Positions 46,068-55,271 of a DNA stretch of 64,000 bases are shown piece by piece; position 1 is the first letter of the stretch; each line of letters begins with the position of its first letter. Below the pieces are notes generated by a model. The model worked only from the letters and a program-made list of their open reading frames with translations. It did no database searches and was not told the DNA's origin. This DNA is from Rhodoferax mekongensis (GTDB taxonomy: Bacteria > Pseudomonadota > Gammaproteobacteria > Burkholderiales > Burkholderiaceae_C): contig NZ_CP132507.1 in the NCBI RefSeq assembly GCF_032191775.1, positions 459,001 to 523,000 on the forward strand, given 5' to 3'. A program made the translations under genes and the position numbers.

Positions 46068-47036
46068 TCAGGCGCTCAAAGGGGCCCCGCCAAAGCGGCT
46101 CTCCGCTTGCTTGCGGAATTCGGATGGAGTCATGCCCTTGAGTTCCAGAAAGCGCCGGTTGAAATTGGCCACGTTGTTAAAGCCCACGTCGTAGCAGATG
46201 TTGGTGACGTAGCGGTCCGAGGTCATCAACAACTGGCAGGCGCGGTTGATGCGCACCCGGTTCACAAAGTCGGTATAGGTATTGCCGGTCGCCCTGCGGA
46301 AGAAACGCGAAAACCGGCTCTCGCTCATGGCCAATTCGGCTGCCACCTCGGCCGCCGACTGGGAATGCGACGGGTTCTCGGTGATGCGGTTGACGATGGT
46401 GTTGATCTGGTCCAACTCGGTGTCGTTTTCCACCCCACGCATTTGCACGTTGGACAGCAGGCGGTAATCGCCCCAACGGGCCAGGTCCGTCATGAAATGG
46501 CAAAAAGCGGCCAGGCGTTTCAGCCCGCGCGCACTTTTGACGGCCTGCCAATGCGGCTCCGCCTTGTCTGCCCAACCAAAGAATTCGATGCCGTGGCGTG
46601 CACGCTCCAACAAAGGCATGATTTCCTGAAACTCAGGAATCGCCTTGCAGGCCAGCTCCAGCGGCTCGTGGCGGAACTGGATCACCAAGTCCCGCCGCGC
46701 AACGCCCTCTTCCGGCACATCCAGCGAAATCCAGTTGTGAGGCAGTCGCGGGCCGCACAACACCAACTGGCCGGCTGCAAACGGGCCTATCCAATCGCCC
46801 ACAAAGGCCTTGCCCGTGGTGGCGGTGATCAAGTGAAGTTCGTACTCGTCATGGCAATGCCAGCGTGCCAGCGGCGTGGGGTAGCCGTGGTCCAGGCAAC
46901 GGATGAAGCCGACCTCGTCGGTAGGCTCGTAGCCCAGCGACGGGTTGCGGTTGTAGTCGGCCTCCAGCTCAGGCGCCTTGCGGCGGCCGGCGGCCTGTGC
47001 ACTCATGGGCGAGATCGATGCGTGGGTAGCGACCAT
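46068..47036 (-). CDS. AraC-family regulator of the pentitol operon
   Basis: The 322-residue protein has a cupin sensor domain (LARWHCHDEYELHLITATTG, GQLVLCGPRLPHNWISLDVP) and C-terminal AraC helix-turn-helix motifs (AAEVAAELAMSESRFSRFFR; VTNICYDVGFNNVANFNRRF). It is encoded 58 bases after dalD on the same strand, at the end of the pentitol gene block, which makes it the obvious regulator, sensing a polyol or its ketose product (inference). A second in-frame ATG lies 10 codons in. Confidence 0.9.
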   Translation of the reverse strand: MVATHASISPMSAQAAGRRKAPELEADYNRNPSLGYEPTDEVGFIRCLDHGYPTPLARWHCHDEYELHLITATTGKAFVGDWIGPFAAGQLVLCGPRLPHNWISLDVPEEGVARRDLVIQFRHEPLELACKAIPEFQEIMPLLERARHGIEFFGWADKAEPHWQAVKSARGLKRLAAFCHFMTDLARWGDYRLLSNVQMRGVENDTELDQINTIVNRITENPSHSQSAAEVAAELAMSESRFSRFFRRATGNTYTDFVNRVRINRACQLLMTSDRYVTNICYDVGFNNVANFNRRFLELKGMTPSEFRKQAESRFGGAPLSA

Positions 47037-47094
47037 GGCAACTTCCCTCAGAAAAACGTCAGCACATCACATTACCAGCATTCGCTCCGGGCGT

Positions 47095-48495
47095 TCAGCC
47101 CAAGTGGTTCTTCACAAACAGGCCTACCCGCTCGTGCGCCACCCGCAAGGCGCCTACCAGCTGCGGGTGCGAAGCGAGCGCCCCCCAGAGCACCGTGTCT
47201 GCTGCAAAGGCCGCGACCGGGTCGGCAGATTCGCACATGGCGTGCGCTGCAGCCGGATCCATGGCCTGGTCCTGGTAGGTGTAGGCAATCTCACCCCGGT
47301 GCCAGCGCTGCAGGTAAGCCAGAAACAGCGCAGGCAACATCGCCACGCTCGAGATGGATTCACCCCGGGCCAGACGCTCGCGAATGGTGGGGGCAATGAA
47401 CCCTGGAATCTTGGAATAACCGTCCATGGCCACGCGCTGGTTGGTGTCGCAAATGGCAGGGTTACCGAAACGATCCAGAACCACGTCGCGGTAGGCGCGC
47501 AGGTCCAGCGGACTGGGCTTTTCGGGCGTATCCAGCACGGGAATGGTGTCGTCCGTCACGTAGTCATAGGCAAAGCGGCGGATGACGGAGTCATGCGTGC
47601 CTTCGTGGATGTACTGGTAGCCCACCAGGGTGCCGGCCCAGGCGATGCAGCTGTGGGTGGCATTCAGCAGCCGAATCTTGGCTTCCTCAAAGGCGTCAAC
47701 CGACTGCACCATCTCCACGCCCACCTGCTCCCAGGCAGGGCGGCCGGCAATGAAGTTGTCTTCAATCACCCACTGTATAAAGCTCTCCCCCATGATGGCG
47801 GCTTGATCGTCCCAGCCGGTAGCGGCTTTCACGCGCTCGGCCACATCCGGCGTGGGGCGCGGGGTGATGCGGTCCACCATGGCATTGGGGCTGCTGGTGT
47901 TCTGCTCTACCCATGCCTTGAGCGCGGTGTCGCCGAGTGCGTCAATGAACTGCAGCAAGCCGGCGCGCGAACGCTCGCCGTTGTGGCGGAGGTTGTCACA
48001 GTTCATCAGGGTCACCGCACCGGCGCCGCTGCGCATGCGGGCCCGCAAGATGCTGACCAAGCCGCCGTAAATAGTGTGGCCGGCGCGGCCTGCCTTTACC
48101 GCCTCCAGGTCAGCCCGCAGGTCCGCAAAGGTGGCCCAGTCCAGCTGGTTCTTCGCGTCCAGGTAGTAGCCGGCTTCGGTCACCGTGAACGAGATGATGC
48201 GGGTGGCAGCCTCAGCGCCTGCTGTAATCAGCGGGGCCAAGTCATCCTGATAAGGAATGACTTTCCCGATCGACTCAATGCGTGTGTAGCTGCGCTCGCC
48301 CTGGGGCGTCACGGTTTCCAGCGTGTACGCGCCGCCTTGGGCCTGCAGGGCCTCCATGGTGGCCAGCATGTCCGGGCGCAAATTGCCGCCGGTGATCGAC
48401 CATTCGGTATCTCCACGTTGTCGCAGTTCGTGGATGTAAAGCGCCTGGTGTGCGCGGTGGAACGAGCCCAGTCCGAGGTGAAGAATCGTGGTCAT
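47095..48495 (-). CDS. dalD: D-arabinitol 4-dehydrogenase
   Basis: The 466-residue protein belongs to the long-chain mannitol dehydrogenase family. The NAD-binding start ILHLGLGSFHRAHQALYIHE, then the catalytic region IRLLNATHSCIAWAGTLVGY and RVAMDGYSKIPGFIAPTIRE (catalytic Lys in YSKIP), are clear. Overall it resembles Klebsiella DalD more than mannitol dehydrogenase. It oxidises D-arabinitol to D-xylulose with NAD+. The neighbouring ribitol dehydrogenase and polyol importer support a pentitol role. The kinases that would phosphorylate the pentuloses are not in the window. The upstream SDR gene is 44 bases away. Confidence 0.88.
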   Translation of the reverse strand: MTTILHLGLGSFHRAHQALYIHELRQRGDTEWSITGGNLRPDMLATMEALQAQGGAYTLETVTPQGERSYTRIESIGKVIPYQDDLAPLITAGAEAATRIISFTVTEAGYYLDAKNQLDWATFADLRADLEAVKAGRAGHTIYGGLVSILRARMRSGAGAVTLMNCDNLRHNGERSRAGLLQFIDALGDTALKAWVEQNTSSPNAMVDRITPRPTPDVAERVKAATGWDDQAAIMGESFIQWVIEDNFIAGRPAWEQVGVEMVQSVDAFEEAKIRLLNATHSCIAWAGTLVGYQYIHEGTHDSVIRRFAYDYVTDDTIPVLDTPEKPSPLDLRAYRDVVLDRFGNPAICDTNQRVAMDGYSKIPGFIAPTIRERLARGESISSVAMLPALFLAYLQRWHRGEIAYTYQDQAMDPAAAHAMCESADPVAAFAADTVLWGALASHPQLVGALRVAHERVGLFVKNHLG

Positions 48496-48539
48496 GGTCA
48501 GGCGTGAAAAAAGTGGATCAGGGTTCGCTGGGAAATCGC

Positions 48540-49292
48540 TTAAAGATCAAACTGGGTGGGCATCATCACCACGTCGCGGATGGTCATGCCGCGCGGGCGG
48601 GTCAGCATGAAGATCACGACGTCAGCGACTTCCGAGGCTTCCAGCAGGCTGCCTCTGGCCTTGGCCTCTGCCAGCTTGTCGGCGGGCCAATCGGCCAGCA
48701 AGGAGGTGATGACCGGCCCCGGGGAAATCGAGCCGACGCGCAGGCCGTGTTTGAACACCTGGCGGCGCACCGTCTGCACAAAGCAGTCGATAGCCCACTT
48801 GGACGACGCATACACGGGCTCCCAGGGGGTAGGAAAGTGCGCAGCCAGTGAGCTGGTCACGATGATGTCGCCTGAACCCCGCGCGATCATGTGCGGCAGC
48901 ACGTTGTGCACGTTCTTCATCACCACATTGATGTTCAGATTGAGCATGCGGTCGATGGCATCTGGATCGCTGTCGACCAGGTCGCCTCCCACATACAGGC
49001 CGGCGTTGGCGTGGAACACATCCAGGCGCCCTTCCAAGGCCAGCACTTGGGTTAGCAGGCTGGCGCACTGATCGCGGTCCAGCAGGTCAAGTACCAGGGG
49101 CACCGCTTGGGAGCCCAAGGTGGCGCAGGCTTTGTCCAAAGCGGTGCGATCACGGTCAATCAGCACCACGCGGGCACCGGCGTGAACCATGGCGCTCGCG
49201 CTGGCGAAACCGATGCCTGATGCGGCACCGGTAACCGCGGCCACCTGACCTTGCAGAGGTTGCTGTGATTGAGAGGTCATGAGGGCGGACAT
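48540..49292 (-). CDS. rbtD: Ribitol 2-dehydrogenase (SDR family)
   Basis: The 250-residue short-chain dehydrogenase has the coenzyme motif VAAVTGAASGIGFASAS, the NAG equivalent DVFHANAGLYVGG, catalytic Ser in IIVTSSLAAHFP and the YASSK active site (EPVYASSKWAIDCFV), followed by RVGSISPGPVITSLLADWPA. The sequence strongly resembles Klebsiella RbtD, which oxidises ribitol to D-ribulose with NAD+. ATG 49292 overlaps the stop of the ATPase gene by one base (TGATG), indicating coupled translation; ATG 49280 is possible. Sorbitol dehydrogenase (SmoS) would be the alternative given the SmoEFGK-like transporter. Confidence 0.85.
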   Translation of the reverse strand: MSALMTSQSQQPLQGQVAAVTGAASGIGFASASAMVHAGARVVLIDRDRTALDKACATLGSQAVPLVLDLLDRDQCASLLTQVLALEGRLDVFHANAGLYVGGDLVDSDPDAIDRMLNLNINVVMKNVHNVLPHMIARGSGDIIVTSSLAAHFPTPWEPVYASSKWAIDCFVQTVRRQVFKHGLRVGSISPGPVITSLLADWPADKLAEAKARGSLLEASEVADVVIFMLTRPRGMTIRDVVMMPTQFDL

Positions 49293-50335
49293 CAAAGTGC
49301 GCCCGCAGCCACGACACGGCCGTTGGCATCAAACAGGTGGGCCGCGTCGGCATCGATCTGCACGCCTACGTCGGCGCCCACATGTAAATCGGTGCGGGTG
49401 TTCAAGCGGGCCACCAATTGGGCGCCACTCTGGGTAGTCACATAAATCAGGGTCTCAGCGCCAAGAGCCTCGATCAGCTCTACCTTGGCTTGCACAGCGC
49501 CCTGGCCGGCCTGCACCAGCGTGATGCTTTCAGGCCGTAAGCCTATGGAACCCAGCGCAGGCACCTGCACACCGGCCACGATGGTCACCGAGGGCAGCTT
49601 GGCGGCTTCGACCACGTTCATTTGCGGGGTGCCGATGAACTGGGCCACAAACTGGTTGGCCGGGCGGTCGTACAGCTCCAGAGGCGTGCCCACTTGCTCT
49701 ATGTTGCCGTCGCGCAGCACCACCACGCGGTCGGCCAAGGTCATGGCTTCCACCTGGTCGTGCGTCACGTAAATGGTGGTGGCGCCCAGGTCGCGGTGCA
49801 GCTTGGCAATCTCGATACGCGTCTGGCCGCGCAGGGCTGCATCCAGATTGGAGAGCGGCTCGTCAAACAAAAACACTTTGGGAGCCCGCACGATGGCGCG
49901 GCCGATCGCCACACGCTGGCGCTGCCCGCCGGACAACTCTTTCGGTGTGCGTTGCAGGTAGTTGGTGAGGTTCAGGATCCTGGCGGCGCGGTCCACCTTG
50001 TCTTTGATGATGGCGGGGTCCACATTGGCCAGCTTCAGGGCAAAGCTCATGTTCTCGAACACGCTCATGTGCGGGTAGAGCGCGTAGCTCTGGAACACCA
50101 TGGCCAGGTCGCGCTTGCTGGAAGGCTGGTGGGTGATGTCGCGGCCGTCGAGCTGCAAGCTGCCGCCGTCGATGGTTTCCAGACCGGCAATCAGGCGCAA
50201 GAGTGTGGACTTGCCGCAGCCGGACGGGCCCACAAACACCACAAATTCGCCCTGCTTGATGGCCAGGTCAATGCCCTTGATAACACGGTGTTCACCGAAC
50301 AGCTTTTCAACGCCGCTGAGTTGGAGGTAAGACAT
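49292..50335 (-). CDS. Polyol ABC importer ATP-binding protein (MalK/SmoK type)
   Basis: The 347-residue ATPase has Walker A VGPSGCGKSTLLRLIAGLE near residue 38, signature LSGGQRQRVAIGRAIV near 135, Walker B VFLFDEPLSNLD and the switch His in TTIYVTHDQVEAM. The C-terminal OB-type regulatory domain is characteristic of carbohydrate-importer ATPases (CUT1). It drives import together with the two permeases upstream. ATG 50335 follows AGGAGA; the open frame upstream to 50863 is a shadow within the permease gene. The rbtD start overlaps its stop. Confidence 0.94.
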   Translation of the reverse strand: MSYLQLSGVEKLFGEHRVIKGIDLAIKQGEFVVFVGPSGCGKSTLLRLIAGLETIDGGSLQLDGRDITHQPSSKRDLAMVFQSYALYPHMSVFENMSFALKLANVDPAIIKDKVDRAARILNLTNYLQRTPKELSGGQRQRVAIGRAIVRAPKVFLFDEPLSNLDAALRGQTRIEIAKLHRDLGATTIYVTHDQVEAMTLADRVVVLRDGNIEQVGTPLELYDRPANQFVAQFIGTPQMNVVEAAKLPSVTIVAGVQVPALGSIGLRPESITLVQAGQGAVQAKVELIEALGAETLIYVTTQSGAQLVARLNTRTDLHVGADVGVQIDADAAHLFDANGRVVAAGAL

Positions 50336-50361
50336 GAAAGAAGTCTCCTGATCTTTATTTG

Positions 50362-51192
50362 TTACTTGACGGCGCCGAAGGTCAGGCCTTGGACCAATTG
50401 CTTCTGGCTGAACCAGCCGAAGACCACGATGGGGCCAATCGCCATGAAGGACGCGGCGGACAACTTGGCCCAGAACAGGCCCTCCGGGCTGGAGTAGCTG
50501 GCAATCAGCGTGGCCAGCGTGCCGGCCTTGGCGGCACTCAGGTTCAGGGACCAGAAGGCCTCGTTCCAGCTCAGGACCAGGGTCAGTAAACCGGTAGAGG
50601 CCAGACCGCCCATGGTGAGGGGCAACAGCACGTAGCGGAACTCGCTCCACAGTGTGGCGCCGTCCATTCGGGAGGCTTCCAGAATCTCGTTCGGGATCTC
50701 CTTCAGGTAGGAGTACAGCATCCACACCATGATGGGCAGGTTGGACAAGGTGAACACGATCACCAGTCCGGTGCGGGTGTCCAGCAAGCCGCTGGTTTGT
50801 GCCATTACATACACCGGCACCAGGGCGCCCACAGCGGGCATCATCTTGGTAGAGAGCATCCACATCAGGATGTCCTTGGTGTACTTGCCTTTGAAGAAGG
50901 CCATGGCGTACGCGGCGGGGAACGCCAGCATCAAGCCCAGAATGGTGGACGCCACACTGGTGATGAGCGAGTTCTTGGCGTAGAGCATGTAGTCGCTACG
51001 CTCCTGCACGATCTGGAAGTTCTCCAACGTAGGCGTGAAGAACACCAGAGGCGGCACCGAGATGGCTTGCAGCTCGGTTTTGAAGGCGGTGAGCACCAGC
51101 CAGCCCAGCGGGAAGAACAGCACCAGAGTCACCAGCCACGCAACCAGCGTGCGCAGCCAATGCAGCCAGGGGAAAGATTTGGGTTGTGTCAT
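50362..51192 (-). CDS. Polyol ABC importer permease (SmoG/MtlG type)
   Basis: The 276-residue inner-membrane protein has six helices and the EAA loop EILEASRMDGATLWSEFRYV, which contacts the ATPase. It resembles MalG-type CUT1 permeases, and the end FGWFSQKQLVQGLTFGAVK is typical of this class. It pairs with the permease gene immediately upstream (7 bases). The ATPase gene follows after 26 bases. Confidence 0.93.
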   Translation of the reverse strand: MTQPKSFPWLHWLRTLVAWLVTLVLFFPLGWLVLTAFKTELQAISVPPLVFFTPTLENFQIVQERSDYMLYAKNSLITSVASTILGLMLAFPAAYAMAFFKGKYTKDILMWMLSTKMMPAVGALVPVYVMAQTSGLLDTRTGLVIVFTLSNLPIMVWMLYSYLKEIPNEILEASRMDGATLWSEFRYVLLPLTMGGLASTGLLTLVLSWNEAFWSLNLSAAKAGTLATLIASYSSPEGLFWAKLSAASFMAIGPIVVFGWFSQKQLVQGLTFGAVK

Positions 51193-51199
51193 GTGCAGC

Positions 51200-52060
51200 T
51201 CACTTGTCCAGGTTCTTGCCGACCATGCGGATCAGGAAGACGGCGGCGATATTGGCCAGCACCACGGCGAACAGCGCGCCCGCGGAAGCCACACCGGCAT
51301 CGAAATTCAGTAGCGCCTGCTTGAAAATCAGGAAGGCCACGTTGGTGCTCGCATCGCCCGGGCCACCACCGGTGGTGGTGTAGATCTCGGCAAACACGCT
51401 GAGCAGGAAGATCATTTCGATCATCACCACTACCGCCACTGAGCGGGCCATGTGGGGCAGGTAGAGGTAGCGCAGTTGCTGCAGGTAATTGGCGCCGTCC
51501 ATGCGGGAGGCTTCCAACTGCTCGCGGTTCATGCTCTGCAGGGAGGTAATGAAAATGAGCGTGGCAAACGGCAGCCACTGCCAGGACACGATGACGATCA
51601 CGCTGAACAGCGGGAAGTCCGTCAACCAGTCCACCGGGGTGCCGCCGAAGAAGATCCATACCTGCGCCAGCACGCCGTAGATGGGGTTCATCATCATGTG
51701 CTTCCACAGCAAAGCATTCACGGTGGGCATGACAAAGAACGGTGAAATCAGCAGGATGCGCACCAGACCACGGCCGGGAAAAGGCTCGTCAATCAGCAGC
51801 GCAATCAAAGTACCCAACACCACTGTGATCAGGATCACGCTGCCCAGCAGCAGCAGGGTGTTCATCACTGCCGTGCCGAACGAAGGGTCGGTCACGAAGT
51901 ATTCAAAGTTTTCCAGTCCGATGAAGCCGCTCTGGTCGGGCTGCATCAGGTTGTAGCGGATGACCGAGAAGTAAATGGTCATCACCAAGGGCACGATCAT
52001 CCACAAGAAGAGGGTGATCACTGCCGGCGCCATCAGGGCGCGGGGAATAAATCGGTTCAT
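51200..52060 (-). CDS. Polyol ABC importer permease (SmoF/MtlF type)
   Basis: The 286-residue MalF-type permease has about six helices (first: ALMAPAVITLFLWMIVPLVM) and the EAA loop REQLEASRMDGANYLQQLRY. It forms the translocation channel with the second permease encoded 7 bases downstream. ATG 52060 was chosen because a GAGAG sequence precedes it; a GTG at 52075 would add five residues. The binding-protein gene lies 120 bases upstream. Confidence 0.92.
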   Translation of the reverse strand: MNRFIPRALMAPAVITLFLWMIVPLVMTIYFSVIRYNLMQPDQSGFIGLENFEYFVTDPSFGTAVMNTLLLLGSVILITVVLGTLIALLIDEPFPGRGLVRILLISPFFVMPTVNALLWKHMMMNPIYGVLAQVWIFFGGTPVDWLTDFPLFSVIVIVSWQWLPFATLIFITSLQSMNREQLEASRMDGANYLQQLRYLYLPHMARSVAVVVMIEMIFLLSVFAEIYTTTGGGPGDASTNVAFLIFKQALLNFDAGVASAGALFAVVLANIAAVFLIRMVGKNLDK

Positions 52061-52180
52061 GAAGATGTCTCTCACTGAGCGTCGCCGGCCAGCCGGGGCA
52101 TGGAGTGCGGCGGAAAACGTGACATAAAAGGGCGCGCAGGTTCCCCCGCGCGCCTGAAGTCAACCTACCGGGAGAGATGC

Positions 52181-53488
52181 TTACTTGTAGTAGCCGGCCT
52201 TCTTCATTTCGCGCTCTGCTGCGACCTGAGAGGCCTTCAAGGCTGCGTCTACCGACTTCTTGCCGGCCAGTGCTGCACTCATTTCCTGACCCACGGTGGC
52301 GCCGATGGCCTGGAACTCAGGAATCGCCGCAAACTGCACGCCGACATATGGGCTCTTGGGCAAGGTGCTGTCGTTCGGGTTGGCGGAGTCGATGGCTGCT
52401 TTTTCAGCAGCTGCAAACTTAGCAGCCTTCTGGAACTCAGGATTGGCGTAGGTGCTCTTGCGGGTACCGGTAGGCACGTGGGCCCAGCCATTGGTCTTGG
52501 CCACCAGCTCGATGTATTCCTTGGAGGTTGCCCAAGTCACAAACTTGCTCGCTGCATCCACTTTCTTGGAGCCCGATGGAATGGCCAGTGCCCATGCCCA
52601 CAGCCAGTTGGCACCCTTGGGGGTCACAGCGGTTGGTGCCTGCGCAAATGCCACCTTGTCAGCCACCTTGGACTGCTTGGGGTCGGTAATGAAAGACGCT
52701 GCAATGGTCGCGTCAATCCACATGCCGCACTTGCCTTCGTTGTACAGCGCCAGGATTTCGTTGAAGCTGTTGGCAGAAGAGCCGGGAGGGCCGTAGTTCT
52801 TCAGCAGGTCCACGTAGAAGTTGATGGAGTCCTTCCAGGGCTTGCTTTCCAGCTGGGGCTTCCACTGCATGTCAAACCACTGGCCGCCGTTGGTGTTCAC
52901 CAAGGTGCTCAGGAAGGCCATGTTGTCACCCCAGCCCGGCTTGCCGCGCAGGCAGATGCCGTACACGCCGTTCTTGGGGTCATGGATCTTGGCAGCCAGG
53001 GCCTTGATGTCGGTCCATGTGGGCTTGTCGGCCACTTTGATGCCGGCCTTGTCAGCCAGGTCCTTGCGGTACATCAGCATGGAGGATTCACCGTAGAAAG
53101 GCACGGCAAACATCTTGCCGTCCACGCTCAAACCGTTGCGCATGGCGGGCAGGATGTCGTCCGCGTCGTACTTGGCATCCGTCTTCAGTTCCTGCAGCCA
53201 GCCCTTTTTGCCCCAGATCGGGGTTTCGTACATGCCGATGGTCATCACGTCAAACTGACCGCCTTTGGTGGCGATGTCGGTGGTCACGCGCTGGCGCAGT
53301 ACGCCTTCTTCAAGAGTCACCCACTTGAGTTTGATGTCGGGGTTGGCCTGCTCGAAGTTCTTGCTGAGCTTCTGCATTTCGATCATGTGGCCGTTGTTCA
53401 CGGTGGCGATAACCAGCTCGGTGTCAGCGGCGAAAGACGCGCCTGCCATCAAACCAAAGGCCAAAGCCAGAGATGCTTTGAGTTTCAT
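52181..53488 (-). CDS. Polyol ABC importer substrate-binding protein (SmoE/MtlE type)
   Basis: The 435-residue periplasmic protein has a signal peptide (MKLKASLALAFGLMAGASFA) and a CUT1-type extracellular binding domain (TELVIATVNNGHMIEMQKLS; GKMFAVPFYGESSMLMYRKD; GKCGMWIDATIAASFITDPK). It is the first gene of the operon and delivers the sugar alcohol to the permeases. By homology the family binds sorbitol/mannitol; with dalD and rbtD in the operon, ribitol or D-arabinitol is more likely (inference). ATG 53488 is preceded by AGGAGA at good spacing; an upstream open frame to 53680 is not signal-peptide-like. Confidence 0.93.
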   Translation of the reverse strand: MKLKASLALAFGLMAGASFAADTELVIATVNNGHMIEMQKLSKNFEQANPDIKLKWVTLEEGVLRQRVTTDIATKGGQFDVMTIGMYETPIWGKKGWLQELKTDAKYDADDILPAMRNGLSVDGKMFAVPFYGESSMLMYRKDLADKAGIKVADKPTWTDIKALAAKIHDPKNGVYGICLRGKPGWGDNMAFLSTLVNTNGGQWFDMQWKPQLESKPWKDSINFYVDLLKNYGPPGSSANSFNEILALYNEGKCGMWIDATIAASFITDPKQSKVADKVAFAQAPTAVTPKGANWLWAWALAIPSGSKKVDAASKFVTWATSKEYIELVAKTNGWAHVPTGTRKSTYANPEFQKAAKFAAAEKAAIDSANPNDSTLPKSPYVGVQFAAIPEFQAIGATVGQEMSAALAGKKSVDAALKASQVAAEREMKKAGYYK

Positions 53489-53869
53489 GAAACTGTCTCC
53501 TGTTGTTAATTTCGGGGTGTTCAGCCAATGCCAACCGTGCATCGACAGGGCTGAATAGTAGAAGTCGCCCCCCAGCGGGGTTGATACTTTCGGGACGATT
53601 GCGTGTATTTTGATGCGCCATGGGACTAGGGTTTTCCCACACAGATGCGATAACGTATTGATCTCCGGAAATTTTTGCAAAGTTTGGCCAGAGAAGTCCG
53701 GTCAGTCCCTCTGAGTGCGCAAGCGGTTCGCTGGCCGGCAAACACGACCAATCCTGGGCCTCTACGGATGATTTGGTTATTTAGAACTGAAAATTCCGTT
53801 GTTCCAGTTTTAACGAAGGGCTTTCAGAATCACCTTTATCGCATTAACGCGTTGATTTCTGGATTTGAT
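53489..53869. other. 381-bp divergent regulatory region between the pentitol and sulfate genes
   Basis: No credible gene is seen. The left part holds the ribosome binding site AGGAGA of the binding-protein gene and a short GC-rich inverted repeat near 53569-53580 (CCCC-AGC-GGGG). The right part (53770-53870) is noticeably A+T-richer and should contain the sulfate-binding-protein promoter, including TTATTTAGAACTGAAAATTC; I found no convincing -35/-10 pair. CysB sites cannot be confirmed by eye. Confidence 0.6.
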
Positions 53870-54922
53870 ATGCCCTTTGCATCTATTGCCATCGCGTCTC
53901 ACAACGCCTCCCTCTCCCGCCGCGGCTTCGGTACGCTGGTACTCGCTGGCGCCCTTGCAGCCTCTTCCGGCCAGGCCCTTGCGCAACAAAGCATCACCCT
54001 GCTCAACGTGTCGTACGACCCGACCCGCGAGCTGTACGTGGAATTCAACGCCGCGTTTGCCAAGTACTGGAAGGCCAAAACCGGCCAGGACGTGACCATC
54101 AAACAAAGCCACGGCGGCTCGGGCAAGCAGGCCCGCTCTGTGATCGACGGGCTGGACGCTGATGTGGTGACCCTCGCCCTGGCCGGCGACACCGACGCCA
54201 TCGCCAAGAACGGCGGCTGGATCAACAAAGACTGGCAAAAGCGCCTGCCCCACAACTCCACACCGTATGCATCCACCATCGTGCTGGCCGTGCGTGAGGG
54301 CAACCCCAAGAAAATCAAGGATTGGGATGACCTGATCCGCCCTGACGTCAAAGTCATTACCCCCAACCCCAAGACCTCGGGTGGCGCACGCTGGAACTAC
54401 CTGGCCGCCTGGGAATTTGCCAAGCGCAAATACGGCAGCGACGCCAAGGCCAAAGAATTCGTCGCCAAGCTGTTCGCCAACGTGCCCATCCTGGACACCG
54501 GTGCACGCGGCTCCACCATCACCTTCGCCCAGCGCAACCAGGGTGATGTGCTGATCGCCTGGGAAAACGAGGCGTATCTGCTGGAAAAAGAATTCGGCGC
54601 CAAGTTCGACGTGGTAGCCCCTCCTCTGTCCATCCTGGCTGAGCCTGCCGTCGCCGTGGTCGACAAAAACGTGGACAGACGAGGCACCCGTGCCGTGGCG
54701 GAGGAGTACCTGAAGTACCTCTACAGCGAAGAAGGTCAGGACATCGCTGGCAAGAACTTCTACCGCCCCGTGATTTCCGAGAAGGCCAAAGCCAAATACG
54801 CCAAGCAGTTCCAACCGCTCAAGACCTTCACCATCGAAGAAGCCTTCGGTGGCTGGGAAAAGGCCGACAAGGACCACTTTGCCGACGGCGCCAGCTTCGA
54901 CCAGATCTACACCAAAAAGTAA
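53870..54922 (+). CDS. sbp: Sulfate ABC transporter substrate-binding protein
   Basis: The 350-residue periplasmic protein belongs to the Sbp/CysP family. The mature part starts [20 protein letters not shown], the family's N-terminal signature, then [40 protein letters not shown] and [20 protein letters not shown]. It binds sulfate or thiosulfate for a CysTWA permease not in the window. Its leader contains [12 protein letters not shown], close to a twin-arginine signal, unusual for this family. ATG 53870 is the best start for the leader, though its ribosome binding site is weak; the frame is open to 53675. Confidence 0.92.
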   Translation: MPFASIAIASHNASLSRRGFGTLVLAGALAASSGQALAQQSITLLNVSYDPTRELYVEFNAAFAKYWKAKTGQDVTIKQSHGGSGKQARSVIDGLDADVVTLALAGDTDAIAKNGGWINKDWQKRLPHNSTPYASTIVLAVREGNPKKIKDWDDLIRPDVKVITPNPKTSGGARWNYLAAWEFAKRKYGSDAKAKEFVAKLFANVPILDTGARGSTITFAQRNQGDVLIAWENEAYLLEKEFGAKFDVVAPPLSILAEPAVAVVDKNVDRRGTRAVAEEYLKYLYSEEGQDIAGKNFYRPVISEKAKAKYAKQFQPLKTFTIEEAFGGWEKADKDHFADGASFDQIYTKK

Positions 54923-54930
54923 GCAAATAG

Positions 54931-54980
54931 GCTGCTAGCGCCCATGGGATGTGCGCAAGCAGCTATCAAAAATATAGCGA
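54931..54980 (+). repeat. Copy of the local intergenic repeat
   Basis: GCTGCTAGCGCCCATGGGAT, then GTGCGCAAGCAGCTATCAAA and AATATAGCGA. GCTAT and ATAGC form the 3' hairpin. It lies between sbp and the molbindin gene on the same strand. Confidence 0.8.
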
Positions 54981-55002
54981 TTCACAACAAGGGAAAACTG
55001 CC

Positions 55003-55218
55003 ATGTCCATTCAAGCCATCAACGTACGCAACCAGTTCAAAGGCAAGGTACGTGAAATCATCCGCGGCGACGTGGTCTCGGAAATCGACGTCGAATCCCC
55101 CTGGGGCATCGTTACTTCTGTCATCACCACGCGCTCTGTGGACGACCTGCAACTCGCCATCGGTTCAGACGTGGTCGCGCTGGTGAAGTCCACCGAAGTG
55201 TCCATCGCCAAGCTCTGA
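55003..55218 (+). CDS. Molbindin-like TOBE-domain protein
   Basis: The 71-residue protein is a single Mop/TOBE domain: INVRNQFKGKVREIIRGDVV at the start, SPWGIVTSVITTRSVDDLQL, and VVALVKSTEVSIAKL at the end. Molbindins bind molybdate or other oxyanions as cytoplasmic stores. ATG 55003 follows GGGAAA. It lies 80 bases after sbp, separated by a repeat copy; whether it binds sulfate, molybdate or tungstate is unknown. A strong terminator follows. Confidence 0.88.
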   Translation: MSIQAINVRNQFKGKVREIIRGDVVSEIDVESPWGIVTSVITTRSVDDLQLAIGSDVVALVKSTEVSIAKL

Positions 55219-55240
55219 TCGCCCGCATCACAGCCAGCAC

Positions 55241-55271
55241 AGCCCGCGGCCTCAAGGCCCCGGGCTTTTTT
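55241..55271 (+). terminator. Intrinsic terminator after the molbindin gene
   Basis: AGCCCG and CGGGCT enclose GGCC...GGCC, with one C-C mismatch between, and a run of T residues follows. It also touches the stop codon of the convergent EamA gene at 55270-55272. Confidence 0.85.

Noticed and set aside
53489..53869. CysB-binding site before sbp
   Set aside because: Expected from biology but no sequence matched convincingly by eye.
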